Origin: DASUPK01 sp033856335
GTDB lineage: Bacteria > Actinomycetota > Thermoleophilia > Solirubrobacterales > 70-9
Reading direction: 5' to 3'
NCBI GenBank assembly: GCA_033856335.1
Contig: JAWVFG010000123.1
Location: 1-31,421 of the forward strand
DNA length: 31,421 nucleotides
The notes beneath the pieces are model-generated. The model saw only the letters and a program-made list of their open reading frames with translations. It did no database searches and was not told where the DNA came from. Positions 1 through 8,666 of this stretch are shown here, in pieces (position 1 is the first letter of the stretch; every line of letters starts with the position of its first letter). The translations under genes and the position numbers were made by a program.

Positions 1-1098
1 GACATGTCGACGCTGCGCCGGATCCCCTGGCTCGACCGCACCGCGCTGGTTCTCGCGGACGTCGTCAACCACGACGGCAGCCCGGTGGTCGCCTCGCCTC
101 GGCAGATCCTGATCGCCGTCTACGAGCGGGCGCAGGAGATGGGCTTCACGCCGTATGCGGCTTCGGAGCTCGAGTTCTATCTCTACAAGGAGAGCTACGC
201 GGAGGCCTGGGAGAAGGGCTACAAGGACCTGACCCCGACGATCCCCTACATCCTCGATTACCACATCCTCGCGACGACGATGGACGAGGCGTACCTGGGG
301 CCGATCCGCCGCGGCATGATGGGCGCCGGAATCCCGGTGGAGTTCTCCAAGGGGGAGGCCTGGTACGGGCAGCACGAGGTCAACTTCCGCTACGCCGACG
401 CCGTCACCTCGGCCGACCGCCACACGATCTACAAGAACGGGGTCAAGGAGATCGCCTTCCTGAACGACATCTCTGCGAGCTTCATGGCGAAGCCGTCAGA
501 GGACGACATCGGCAGCTCCTGCCACCTCCATCAGAGCCTGGTCGGCGATGACGGCAAGAGCGTCTTCGTCGACGGCGACGGCGAGGAGACCGATACGTTC
601 ATGCACTTCATCGGGGGGATGCGGAACCACATCCGCGAGCTCTCCCTGTTCGTGGCACCTGCGATCAACTCCTACAAGCGCTACGCCGCGGAGAGCTGGG
701 CGCCGACCTCGGTCTCCTGGGGCCGCGACAACCGCACCTGCGGCTTCCGGGTCGTCGGTCACGGCCAGTCGCGGCGGGTCGAGTGCAGGATCCCGGGAGC
801 GGACGCGAACCCGTATCTGGCGTTCGCCGCCCTGCTCGCGGCAGGCCTCGACGGCATCGAGAACAAGACCGATCCAGGTCCCGAGCTCAAGGGCAATGCC
901 TATGAGGCCGGTGAGGCCGAGGCCTTCCCCTCATCCCTCCGCGAGGCGGTCGGCCTCTGGGAGAAGAGCGACTTCGCGAAGAAGGCGTTTGGCGACGCGG
1001 TCCACAAGCACTACCTGAACTACGGCCAGCTCGAGCAGGGCCTGTTCGACAAGGTCGTGACGGACTACGAGCGCCGCCGGATGTTCGAGCGCGGCTAG
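1..1098 (+). CDS. Glutamine-synthetase-family ligase (gamma-glutamyl-amine synthetase-like), 5' end cut by the window
   Basis: Partial: the frame is open to base 1, and the 365 residues visible are about 80-90 fewer than a class I glutamine synthetase, so the N-terminal beta-grasp part lies outside. The ATG at base 4 is probably an internal Met. Catalytic-domain motifs appear in order: SELEFYLY (metal-binding Glu), GEAWYGQHEVNF, GSSCHLHQS (the GSGMHxHxS ammonia/glutamate loop), NSYKRY, SWGRDNR and the RIPGADANPYLA C-terminal signature. The family makes gamma-glutamyl amides from glutamate, ATP and ammonia or an amine. I see no NLYDLP-type adenylylation motif near the C-terminus, which fits a PuuA/GlnA3/GlnA4-like enzyme acting on polyamines or ethanolamine rather than housekeeping GlnA. 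The facing PuuD-like hydrolase and permease support that. Family is certain; substrate is inferred. Confidence 0.9.
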   Translation, partial: DMSTLRRIPWLDRTALVLADVVNHDGSPVVASPRQILIAVYERAQEMGFTPYAASELEFYLYKESYAEAWEKGYKDLTPTIPYILDYHILATTMDEAYLGPIRRGMMGAGIPVEFSKGEAWYGQHEVNFRYADAVTSADRHTIYKNGVKEIAFLNDISASFMAKPSEDDIGSSCHLHQSLVGDDGKSVFVDGDGEETDTFMHFIGGMRNHIRELSLFVAPAINSYKRYAAESWAPTSVSWGRDNRTCGFRVVGHGQSRRVECRIPGADANPYLAFAALLAAGLDGIENKTDPGPELKGNAYEAGEAEAFPSSLREAVGLWEKSDFAKKAFGDAVHKHYLNYGQLEQGLFDKVVTDYERRRMFERG

Positions 1099-1136
1099 GA
1101 CTCCATCGGGCGGTCCCGACTGATCGCGAAGCCATG

Positions 1137-3044
1137 CTACGCCGGCGTACTGACCGGCCCGCCGAGGCCCGCCGACTCCCGTGCCCGCTCCGGCTCGCCG
1201 ACGACGATCACCCGGGTCGGCCGCTCGGCGAGCACGGTCTGCAGCGCCTTGCCGTAGAGGGGGGTGCCGTTGCGATAGCGGAGTCCCATGACGAGGGCGC
1301 TCGCCTTCAGCTCCCTGGCCTCCTCCGCGATCGAGTGGCCGGCCTGGTTCGGCCGGACGCGGTGGACGTGGCCACTGACGCGGAGACCGCCGATCAGCTT
1401 GGCCTGCTCGATCTTCGACTGGGCCTCCTCCTCCTGCTTTCCGAGGGAGGCGTCGAGCGGCAGGTGGTTGGGCACGGTGACGACCGCGATCACGTGGAGC
1501 GCGCGGCGTCGCTTGGACGCCAGCTTGACGGCGGTGACCATCGTCTGCTCGGAGAAGGGCTCGTCGTCCTCGAAGGCGACCAGGATGCTCTTGTACTCGA
1601 CCTCCTCGACGCCGAGGGGCTCCGGAAGCAGGACCTTGTGGGTCTGTGAGGGCGAGAGCCCCTGCGAGCGGCGATAGAGCAGGTAGATCGAGATCCCGAT
1701 CAGCATCCAGATCGCCCCGATCGCCAGCGTGCGAGGGTTGAGCGCCATCACGACGATCCACGCCGCGAACGTGCCGAAGCCGCCGAGGACCGCCGTCAGC
1801 GGCAGGTCGAAGCCGAACGCCCGGATGCTGCCGGGCGGCTTCCACTCGCGCTCCTTGTCCGGATAGCGCTGCCGCAGCCGGATCACGGAGATGTGGGCGA
1901 TCGTGAACGAGAGCATCGCCCCGAACGAGTAGAGCGTCGCCAGCAGCTTCGTCTCTCCCGGGATCAGGGTGATGATCGCGATCCCGGAGAAGATCAGGAT
2001 CGCGATGTAGGGAGTGCGGTAGCGCGGATGGATCTGCCGCAGGCGCTCCGGCAGCTGGCGGTAGTGCCCCATCGAGAAGGTCAGGCGGGAGACCCCGATC
2101 AGCCCGGCGTTGGTGGCGATCAGCAGGATCACCGCCGCCAGGACGCCGACGTAGTAACGCAGGACGTTCGTGAGCCCTCCGCTGAGCCCGAGGTTCTGGA
2201 CGATGCCGAGCACCGGATCGTCGGCGAACTTGGTGCCGAGATCGGTCGAGTAATGGCCGCCCACATGGTGGACCGGCATCGCCGAGAGCGCGATCAGCGG
2301 GAGCAGCGCGTAGAGGCCGAGTACGGCCACGACCGTCAGCCCGACTCCCTTTGGGATCGTCTTGGAGGCGTCCTTGGCCTCCTCCGACATGTTCGAGATC
2401 GTCTCGATTCCCGTGTAGGCGATCATCCCCACCGCGATCCCGAGCAGGAAGTCGCCCCAGCTGGGCGCCACGCCGAGGTGGACGTTGTCGACCAGGATGT
2501 TGGGGCTGAAGACCAGGGCCAGCCCGATCCCGACCAGGATCACCTGGGTGCAGAGGTCGGCCACCGCCAGGATCAGGTTGAGCCGGGTGGACTCCTGGGT
2601 CCCCTTCACGTTGAGCGCCGCGAGAAAGGCGATCACCGCAACGCCACCGATGATGTCTCCAGGCGAGTTCCCGAGCCAGGGCCAGAACACGGCCAGGTAG
2701 TGCGGCACGAAGAAGGCCGAGATCGAGATCGTGATGATGTAGTTGAGCATCTGGCCCCAGCCCGCCAGGAAGCTGACCATCTCGTTGAAGGCGTGGCGCG
2801 CGAAGCTCGCCGAGCCGCCGGCCTCGGGGAACATCACGGTCGCCTCGGCATAGGTCGCGGCCGTGGCCATGAAGATCAGGCCCGCGATCACGAACGCGAC
2901 AGGCGTCAGGCCGAGGGCGAACGCGGCGGTGACGCCCAGGGCGTAGTAGATCGACGAGCCCACGTTGCCATAGGCAGCCGAAAACAGCGCGCCTACGCCG
3001 TGGACGCGCGCGAGTGATTCGTCCCTGGGGATGCGTCGAGCCAT
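1137..3044 (-). CDS. APC-superfamily permease with C-terminal universal-stress (USP) domain
   Basis: 635 residues. About 12 hydrophobic segments fill residues 15-465, beginning with the APC-type motif GNVGSSIYYALG; AYTGIETISNMSEEAKD is the typical helix 6-7 region. From about residue 485 to 617 a soluble domain follows with USP character (KSILVAFEDDEPFSE, later ALVMGLRYRNG). The USP nucleotide loop GxxGx(9)G(S/T) is imperfect: a glycine pair is present but no Ser/Thr follows. Annotators would call it an amino acid permease; the membrane-plus-USP architecture also matches the KimA-type potassium importers. It starts at ATG with AGGG about 6 bases upstream and lies 43 bases downstream of the PuuD-like gene on the same strand, so the two probably form an operon. 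It ends convergent with the glutamine synthetase gene. A close paralogue lies at 8667-10598. Confidence 0.9.
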   Translation of the reverse strand: MARRIPRDESLARVHGVGALFSAAYGNVGSSIYYALGVTAAFALGLTPVAFVIAGLIFMATAATYAEATVMFPEAGGSASFARHAFNEMVSFLAGWGQMLNYIITISISAFFVPHYLAVFWPWLGNSPGDIIGGVAVIAFLAALNVKGTQESTRLNLILAVADLCTQVILVGIGLALVFSPNILVDNVHLGVAPSWGDFLLGIAVGMIAYTGIETISNMSEEAKDASKTIPKGVGLTVVAVLGLYALLPLIALSAMPVHHVGGHYSTDLGTKFADDPVLGIVQNLGLSGGLTNVLRYYVGVLAAVILLIATNAGLIGVSRLTFSMGHYRQLPERLRQIHPRYRTPYIAILIFSGIAIITLIPGETKLLATLYSFGAMLSFTIAHISVIRLRQRYPDKEREWKPPGSIRAFGFDLPLTAVLGGFGTFAAWIVVMALNPRTLAIGAIWMLIGISIYLLYRRSQGLSPSQTHKVLLPEPLGVEEVEYKSILVAFEDDEPFSEQTMVTAVKLASKRRRALHVIAVVTVPNHLPLDASLGKQEEEAQSKIEQAKLIGGLRVSGHVHRVRPNQAGHSIAEEARELKASALVMGLRYRNGTPLYGKALQTVLAERPTRVIVVGEPERARESAGLGGPVSTPA

Positions 3045-3087
3045 GACAGCCCTGCCGAATATACGCCCGGGGCAGGCGCGGCTTCGA

Positions 3088-3801
3088 TCAGGCGGAAGCG
3101 CGCTCGACCAGTGCGGGGATCACTCCGTCCTCCAGGTCCTCCTCCGGGTGCCAGAGCACGCCCAGCGTGAAACCGCCGTCCGTCGACTCGATCGCCTCGA
3201 CGTTCTCGTCATCGGTGGCCCAGGCGCTGGCTTTGAGGGACTCCGGGATCGCGTCGACGCCCTGGTGATGATGGCTCTTGACCGTGAGGTGCTCGGTGCC
3301 TGCAGCCCGGGCGGCCAGCGAGCCGGGCTGGATCCGCACCTCGTGCTCGCCCCATGTGCCGGGCATCAGCCGGTGGCGCTCGTGGCCGAGGCGATCGGGC
3401 AGGTGCTGGTCGAGCGTTCCTCCACAGGCGACGTTCAGGACCTGCATTCCGCGGCAGACCCCCAGCAAGGGGATGCCGCGCTCGAGCGCTCCGAGCGCCA
3501 ACGCGATCTCAAAGCGGTCGCGGTCAGGGTTGGAACCGACGGTCTCCGGATGGGCCTCGACGCCCTGGGTCTCGGGGTCGATGTCGGCCCCACCCCCGAG
3601 CACGAGCGCGTCCAGGTGATCGAGCAGCTCGGCCGGGTCCTCTGAGGCGCGTCGATCGGGGGGCAGCATCGCCATCATCCCGCCGGCTCCGTGTATCGCC
3701 CTCGCGTAGGACAGCGGCAGCAGCACGGCGGGCTCCTCCTTCCAGACGCCGAAGTCGGCTTTCTCGACCGCGGCGCAGACTCCGATCAGGGCGCGTGGCA
3801 T
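3088..3801 (-). CDS. Class I glutamine amidotransferase-like hydrolase (peptidase C26, PuuD-like)
   Basis: 237 residues from the ATG at 3801; a TTG three codons further upstream is also open but less likely. The GATase1 triad is visible: nucleophile Cys116 in GVCRGMQ, then His218 and Glu220 in LWHPEE. LGGGADIDP near residue 70 and SHHHQGV near residue 177 are hallmarks of the gamma-glutamyl-gamma-aminobutyrate hydrolase branch. That family cleaves gamma-glutamyl-GABA or related gamma-glutamyl compounds to free glutamate in the cytosol. Pairing with a GS-family ligase and a permease resembles the Puu (gamma-glutamylated putrescine) route, but no PuuC-like aldehyde dehydrogenase is present here. 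It probably heads an operon with the downstream permease. Only 29 bases separate its start from the divergent oxidoreductase. Confidence 0.88.
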   Translation of the reverse strand: MPRALIGVCAAVEKADFGVWKEEPAVLLPLSYARAIHGAGGMMAMLPPDRRASEDPAELLDHLDALVLGGGADIDPETQGVEAHPETVGSNPDRDRFEIALALGALERGIPLLGVCRGMQVLNVACGGTLDQHLPDRLGHERHRLMPGTWGEHEVRIQPGSLAARAAGTEHLTVKSHHHQGVDAIPESLKASAWATDDENVEAIESTDGGFTLGVLWHPEEDLEDGVIPALVERASA

Positions 3802-3830
3802 GTACGCCAACTTAGTGATACGACACCCTC
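3802..3830. promoter_or_regulatory. Very short (29 bp) divergent intergenic region
   Basis: Both start codons (ATG at 3801 on the minus strand, ATG at 3831 on the plus strand) lie 29 bases apart. Neither has a convincing Shine-Dalgarno sequence. A promoter for either gene must lie inside this gap or in the opposite coding sequence, so leaderless or very short leaders are likely. A TAGTGATAC stretch could supply a -10 element for the plus strand; this is only suggestive. Confidence 0.4.
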
Positions 3831-4979
3831 ATGGCCCACGGCTCGGGCACGGATGCTCAGGTCGCCGTGATCGGTGGCGGTGTAGTCGGTGCAGCTGTCC
3901 TCTACACACTCGCCCGTCGCGGCGTCGCCGCTGTGCTGCTGGAGGCCGAGGCCGAGCTGGCGCTGGGAGCAAGCGGGACGAACTCCGGGATCCTCCACAA
4001 CGGCTTCGATTCGGTGCCCGGTGACCTGGAGACCGAGCTGCTGCTGCGGGCAGCCGAGTTGCGCGAAACGCTGCTCGACCGACTCTCAGTCCCGGTGATC
4101 CGCTGCGGCGCGCTGCTCAGGCCGCAGGGTGATGACGATGTCGCGGCCGTGGCCGGGCTGGCCGAGAACGCAGCCGCCAACGGGGTCACGGTGAATCTGC
4201 GGGACGACGGCGCCCTGGAGGTCCCCGGTGAGTCCGTGTCCGACCCTGTCGCCTACACGCTGGCGCTCGCGGGGGCCGCGACCGCCGGGGGCGCCGAGGT
4301 CAGGACCGGCTCACGGGTCGAGGGCATCGAGGCCAGCGAAAGAGGGCTCTTGCTGTCGACGGCCGGCGGCGAGAGAGTCTCCTGCGAGGTGGCGGTGAAC
4401 GCCGCCGGGCTCTACTCGGACGAGGTCGCCCGGATGGTCGGCGACGACAGCTTCGAGGTCTATCCGCGGAAGGGCGAGTTCTTCGTCTTCGACGCGCCGC
4501 CGTCCGGGCCGCTCGAGCGGATCCTGCTCCCCGTCCCGACGAAGCGGACCAAGGGCGTCCTCGTTTTCCCCACGGTCGACGGCAAGGTCGTCGCGGGCCC
4601 GACGGCCCATGACCAGCAGGACAAGGAGGATTGGTCCGTGCGCCCCGAGGCGGCGGACGAGGTGCTTCCGAAGGCAACGGCGATCTTTCCGGAGCTCGAG
4701 GGTGCGACCCCGATCGCGAGCTATGCGGGGCTGCGTCCCGCCGGCCGCGGCGTCAACTACCTGATCGGGCCGTCGGCTGCCGAGCCTCGCCTGATCCATG
4801 CGGCGGCGATCCGGTCGACCGGGTTCTCGGCGTCGCTGGGAATCGCGGAGCGCATGGTCGCCCTCGTCGCGAGGCTCGGCGTCCGCCTCGAGGACGATCG
4901 AGAGCTTCCAGCGGTCGACTTGCCGCGTGGCGGCGGGCCCTGGTGGCAGCGAACCGCCCGTGCGAAGGTGCGCGGATGA
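3831..4979 (+). CDS. FAD-dependent oxidoreductase of the DAO fold (glycerol-3-phosphate dehydrogenase / L-2-hydroxyglutarate oxidase-like)
   Basis: 382 residues. A Rossmann FAD motif starts near residue 11 (VAVIGGGVVGAAV) and ends in the acidic residue of LLEAE; SGTNSGILHNG follows, typical of the GlpA/L2HGDH branch of DAO enzymes. NAAGLYSDEVARM near residue 187 and GLRPAGRG near residue 305 are the later FAD/substrate-domain signatures. Such enzymes oxidise a hydroxy- or amino-acid-like substrate and pass electrons to quinone or oxygen. The stop codon overlaps the start of the FGGY kinase by four bases (ATGA), so the two are translationally coupled. A kinase-plus-dehydrogenase pair argues for glycerol or a related polyol, with the kinase product as substrate. 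The neighbouring PuuD-like gene leaves a PuuB-type amine oxidase as an alternative. Family is firm, substrate is not. Confidence 0.88.
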   Translation: MAHGSGTDAQVAVIGGGVVGAAVLYTLARRGVAAVLLEAEAELALGASGTNSGILHNGFDSVPGDLETELLLRAAELRETLLDRLSVPVIRCGALLRPQGDDDVAAVAGLAENAAANGVTVNLRDDGALEVPGESVSDPVAYTLALAGAATAGGAEVRTGSRVEGIEASERGLLLSTAGGERVSCEVAVNAAGLYSDEVARMVGDDSFEVYPRKGEFFVFDAPPSGPLERILLPVPTKRTKGVLVFPTVDGKVVAGPTAHDQQDKEDWSVRPEAADEVLPKATAIFPELEGATPIASYAGLRPAGRGVNYLIGPSAAEPRLIHAAAIRSTGFSASLGIAERMVALVARLGVRLEDDRELPAVDLPRGGGPWWQRTARAKVRG

Positions 4980-6442
4980 GCGACGGGATTTTGCTCGGCA
5001 TCGACGAGGGGACCACCGGCGTCAAGGCCGCGCTCTTCAACCAGCGACTCCAGCCGATGGGCGAGGCGCGCCGCGACAAGGTGAACCGGCATCCCGAGGA
5101 GGGGTGGGTCGAGCAGGATGGGGAGGAGGTGATCGCCGCGGTCACGGAGGCGGTCGCCGAGCTGCTGGCGGGAGCGGACGGCGAGGTCATCGCCTGCGGC
5201 CTCGACCACCAGGGCGAGTCGGTGCTCGCCTGGGACTCCGAGAGCGGCCGGCCGCTCAGCCCGATCGTCGTCTGGCAGGACAAGCGCTCGCAGGAGATCC
5301 TCGACGAGCTGACCGACCGCGAGGACGAGGTCAAGGAGCTCAGCGGCCTGCCCTTCGACCCCTACTTCTCGGCCGCCAAGCTGGCCTGGCTGCTGCGTCA
5401 CAACGACGAGGTGAAGAAGGCGCGCGACGAGGGGCGACTGCGGATGGGGACCGTCGATTCGTTCCTCTGCGACCGCCTCGGTGCCGGCTTCGCGACCGAC
5501 GCCTCGACCGCCTCGCGCACCCAGCTGCACGCGCTCGGGACGCCCGGGTTCAGCGAGCGGCTCTGCGAGATCTTCGGGATTCCTATCGAGGTGCTCCCCG
5601 AGGTTCGCGACACCGCGGGGGAGCTGGGAACGCTGCGCCACGAGAGCTGGCCTGTGGAGCTGCCGCTGCGGGGCCAGGTGGTCGACCAGCAGGCGGCACT
5701 TGTGGGCGCCGCGTGCGTCTTGCCCGGGCGGGTGAAGGCGACCTACGGAACCGGCGTGTTCGTCCTCGCCCACGTCGGCGAGGGGGTTCCGGAGCCGGCG
5801 GGTGGGCTGTTGCCGACCGTCGCCTGGAGCATCGACGGCAAGGTCGAGTACGCGCTCGACGGAGGCGTCTTCGCCGCCGGGGCGATGCTCGAGTGGATGT
5901 GCAACCAGCTCGGCATCGCGGAAGACCCAGCCGCGCTTAGCAAGCTGGCCCGAGCGGCCGAGAGCTCGGCGGGTGCCCGCGTGCTGCCCGGCCTCGCCGG
6001 CATCGGGGCACCCTGGTGGCGGCCGAACGCTCGCGCGGTGATCTCCGGCATCTACGGTGGCACCACCCGCGAGAACGTCGCCCGGGCGGCGCTGGAGGGG
6101 ATCGCCTGGCGGGTGGCGGACGTCGTCGCCGCGATCAAGGAGACCTCCCCCGTGGAGACGCTGCGGGTCGACGGCGGCCTCACCAACGAGCCGCTGCTCC
6201 TCCAGCTCCAGGCGGACATGATCGGAGTCCCGGTCGAGGCGGCGGGGGTGGATGCGACTGTGCTGGGCGCCGCCGCCCTCGCCGGGGTTGGCGCAGGCGT
6301 GATCGATTCCCTCACGGACCTGCCCGAGATGCTCCCCGCCGATCGTCGAGTCGAGCCTGAGCGCGATGAGGAGTGGCGTTCGACCGAGCACGAGCGCTGG
6401 CGTGACTTCGTCAAGGCCACCGAGGCGCTCGACTCCCGGTAG
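4976..6442 (+). CDS. FGGY-family carbohydrate kinase, glycerol-kinase-like
   Basis: 488 residues from the ATG that overlaps the upstream TGA; family length is about 500. The N-terminal phosphate-binding motif reads LGIDEGTTGVKAALF. IVVWQDKRS near residue 95, DASTASRTQLHA near 175, VDQQAALVGA near 235 and KATYGTGVF near 253 follow the order and spacing of glycerol kinase, where the corresponding motifs are IVWQDRRT, DxSNASRT, DQQAAL and KNTYGTG. The C-terminal half has GIYGGTTREN and LRVDGGLTNEPLLLQ. The predicted reaction is ATP-dependent phosphorylation of glycerol or a similar polyol in the cytosol. I leave the symbol blank because several positions differ from canonical GlpK and the partner dehydrogenase is shorter than GlpD. 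The histidine kinase starts 31 bases downstream on the same strand, so cotranscription is possible. Confidence 0.88.
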   Translation: MSDGILLGIDEGTTGVKAALFNQRLQPMGEARRDKVNRHPEEGWVEQDGEEVIAAVTEAVAELLAGADGEVIACGLDHQGESVLAWDSESGRPLSPIVVWQDKRSQEILDELTDREDEVKELSGLPFDPYFSAAKLAWLLRHNDEVKKARDEGRLRMGTVDSFLCDRLGAGFATDASTASRTQLHALGTPGFSERLCEIFGIPIEVLPEVRDTAGELGTLRHESWPVELPLRGQVVDQQAALVGAACVLPGRVKATYGTGVFVLAHVGEGVPEPAGGLLPTVAWSIDGKVEYALDGGVFAAGAMLEWMCNQLGIAEDPAALSKLARAAESSAGARVLPGLAGIGAPWWRPNARAVISGIYGGTTRENVARAALEGIAWRVADVVAAIKETSPVETLRVDGGLTNEPLLLQLQADMIGVPVEAAGVDATVLGAAALAGVGAGVIDSLTDLPEMLPADRRVEPERDEEWRSTEHERWRDFVKATEALDSR

Positions 6443-6473
6443 CAGCGCGTCTCGGTCGTAAACTCGGATCGAG

Positions 6474-7879
6474 ATGAACGACATGCGTTCGCGGTTCTCG
6501 TTTGACCGCATCGCCGCCACCACTCTCGAGACCCTGGCCTGGGTGGGCCTGGCCACCGCGGTGGTCGCAATCCTCGACTCGGTCGCCACTCCTGCCGGTC
6601 TGGGCAGCCTCTACCTGATCGCCGTGCTCGCGGTGGCGATCCGCCGCGGTCAGATGGCTGCCCTCGCCGCCGCCGTGCTCGGCGTGCTGATCCTCAACTA
6701 CTTCTTCATCCAGCCGCTGCACCAGCTGACGATCGCCGACTCGGACAACGTGGTCGCGTTGGGCGTCCTGCTGCTCGCGGCGCTCGTGGTGGGACGCCTG
6801 GCGGGCCAATCGCGGCTGCGCGCCGCCGAGGCGGAGCTTCGCGCGGAGCAGGCCGCGGCGCGCGAGCGGGAGGCGGTGATGCTCGCCGACGCGGCCACGG
6901 CGCTGCTCGGCGGAACAGATGATCTGGTGACAGCGATCTCGGCGGGCTTGGAGACGGCGGGGCGCGGCGAGCTCCGGCTCGGGGCCAGTTCCGCTCCCGA
7001 TCCGCAGGACGGCGAGATCAGCCTGCGGCTGCCGACCGACGCTCGCCCGGTCTGGCTCTACGCGGCCGCCTCCGCGAGCTGGACCGAGGCGGATCTGAAT
7101 CGCATCGCCACGCCGCTGGCGCGCCTGCTCGACGTCGCGGCGGAGCGCGAGAACGCCGCCGCGCGCAGCGCCGAGGCTGAGGCGGCGCGACAGGCGGACG
7201 CCGCGAAGACGGTGATCCTCCACGCCGTCTCGCACGACCTCCGCTCGCCGCTGACGGCGGTCCGTACGGCGGCGGCCGGCCTGCGGGAGGAGGGGACCAC
7301 CGACGAGGATCGGGTCGCCCTGATCGATGCGATCGAGGACGAGTCCGACCGTCTCACCAGGTTGATCGGCAACCTCCTCGACCTCTCCCGGATCGAGGCG
7401 GGTGCGGTCCATCCCCTCACAGACTGGTGCGACCTGCTCGACGTGATCTCCGGCACGGTTTCCCACATACGCGACCCCCTCTCATCAGGCCGCATCCAGA
7501 TCGAGCTCGAGGGAGAGCTCCCTCTGGTTCGCGCCGACGCCTCCCAGCTCGATCGCGTTTTCTCGAACCTGATCGAGAACGGACTGCGCTTCTCCCCGCC
7601 CGATCAGCCGGTGCGGATCACCGGTGGGGTGGGGGCCGGCAAGGTCACCGTTCGGGTCGTCGACCGCGGTCCGGGCGTGCCGGGGTCTCAGCGGTCAGCG
7701 ATCTTCGAGCCCTTCCACAGCGCGGGAGGCGATAGGCGAGATGGCGTCGGCCTCGGCCTGGCGATCTCCAAGGGGTTCGTCGAGGCGAATGGAGGAGAGC
7801 TGCGGCTGCAGGGCGACTCCGCCGATGGGACCGCCTTCGCCGTCTCCTTCCCGCTGGTCGAGCAGCCGGCGGGGGTGGG

Positions 7880-7883
<4 letters not shown>
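6474..7883 (+). CDS. Sensor histidine kinase, KdpD-like with DUF4118 membrane domain, lacking the N-terminal KdpD domain
   Basis: 469 residues. Three to four hydrophobic segments at about residues 20-110, including NYFFIQPLHQLTI, match the DUF4118 membrane domain of KdpD. A coiled linker rich in Ala, Glu and Arg follows, then a small degenerate sensor stretch. The transmitter has the H-box VSHDLRSPL (His254), N-box NLIENGLRFSP, and G-boxes DRGPGVPG and GVGLGLAISKG. Full KdpD is roughly 900 residues with an N-terminal KdpD/USP module; that half is absent here. It should autophosphorylate and pass phosphate to the overlapping regulator. No kdpFABC genes lie in the window; the gene after the regulator is an APC-USP permease, which may be the real target. 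Confidence 0.9.
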
Positions 7884-8566
<683 letters not shown>

Positions 8567-8583
8567 CTCCGTCTCGGCCAAGC

Positions 8584-8599
8584 AGATTTAGCGAAATCT
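8584..8599. repeat. 16-bp perfect palindrome after the response regulator gene
   Basis: AGATTT-AGCG-AAATCT, a perfect inverted repeat with 6-bp arms, begins 18 bases after the response regulator stop codon. No T-run follows, so it is not a good intrinsic terminator. Its core TTTAGCG resembles the TTAGCG of the repeat 30 bases downstream, so it may be a further protein-binding site. Confidence 0.5.
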
Positions 8600-8618
8600 C
8601 TACGCGCCGCCCGCGGTC

Positions 8619-8639
8619 CTTAGCGGGTGCTTAGCGGGT
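8619..8639 (+). promoter_or_regulatory. Tandem 10-bp direct repeat with 11-bp period: candidate response-regulator operator
   Basis: CTTAGCGGGT occurs twice, at 8619-8628 and 8630-8639, perfectly conserved and separated by one base. OmpR/PhoB-family regulators bind head-to-tail half-sites spaced about 11 bp. The repeat lies 28 bases upstream of the permease start and just downstream of a gene for exactly such a regulator. The regulator assignment is inference; the repeat is seen directly. Confidence 0.6.
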
Positions 8640-8666
8640 CAAACCGGACCATGGAATCGGGAGACC

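Noticed and set aside
1106..1119. Small hairpin TCGGG-CGGT-CCCGA between the convergent glutamine synthetase and permease genes.
   Set aside because: Only a 5-bp stem and no T-run, too weak to call a terminator.
4757..6589. Long minus-strand open frame (about 610 codons) opposite the FGGY kinase.
   Set aside because: It mirrors the kinase gene, has no domain motifs, is rich in Arg/His/Gly/Asp as expected of antisense high-GC frames, and the plus strand has clear FGGY motifs throughout.
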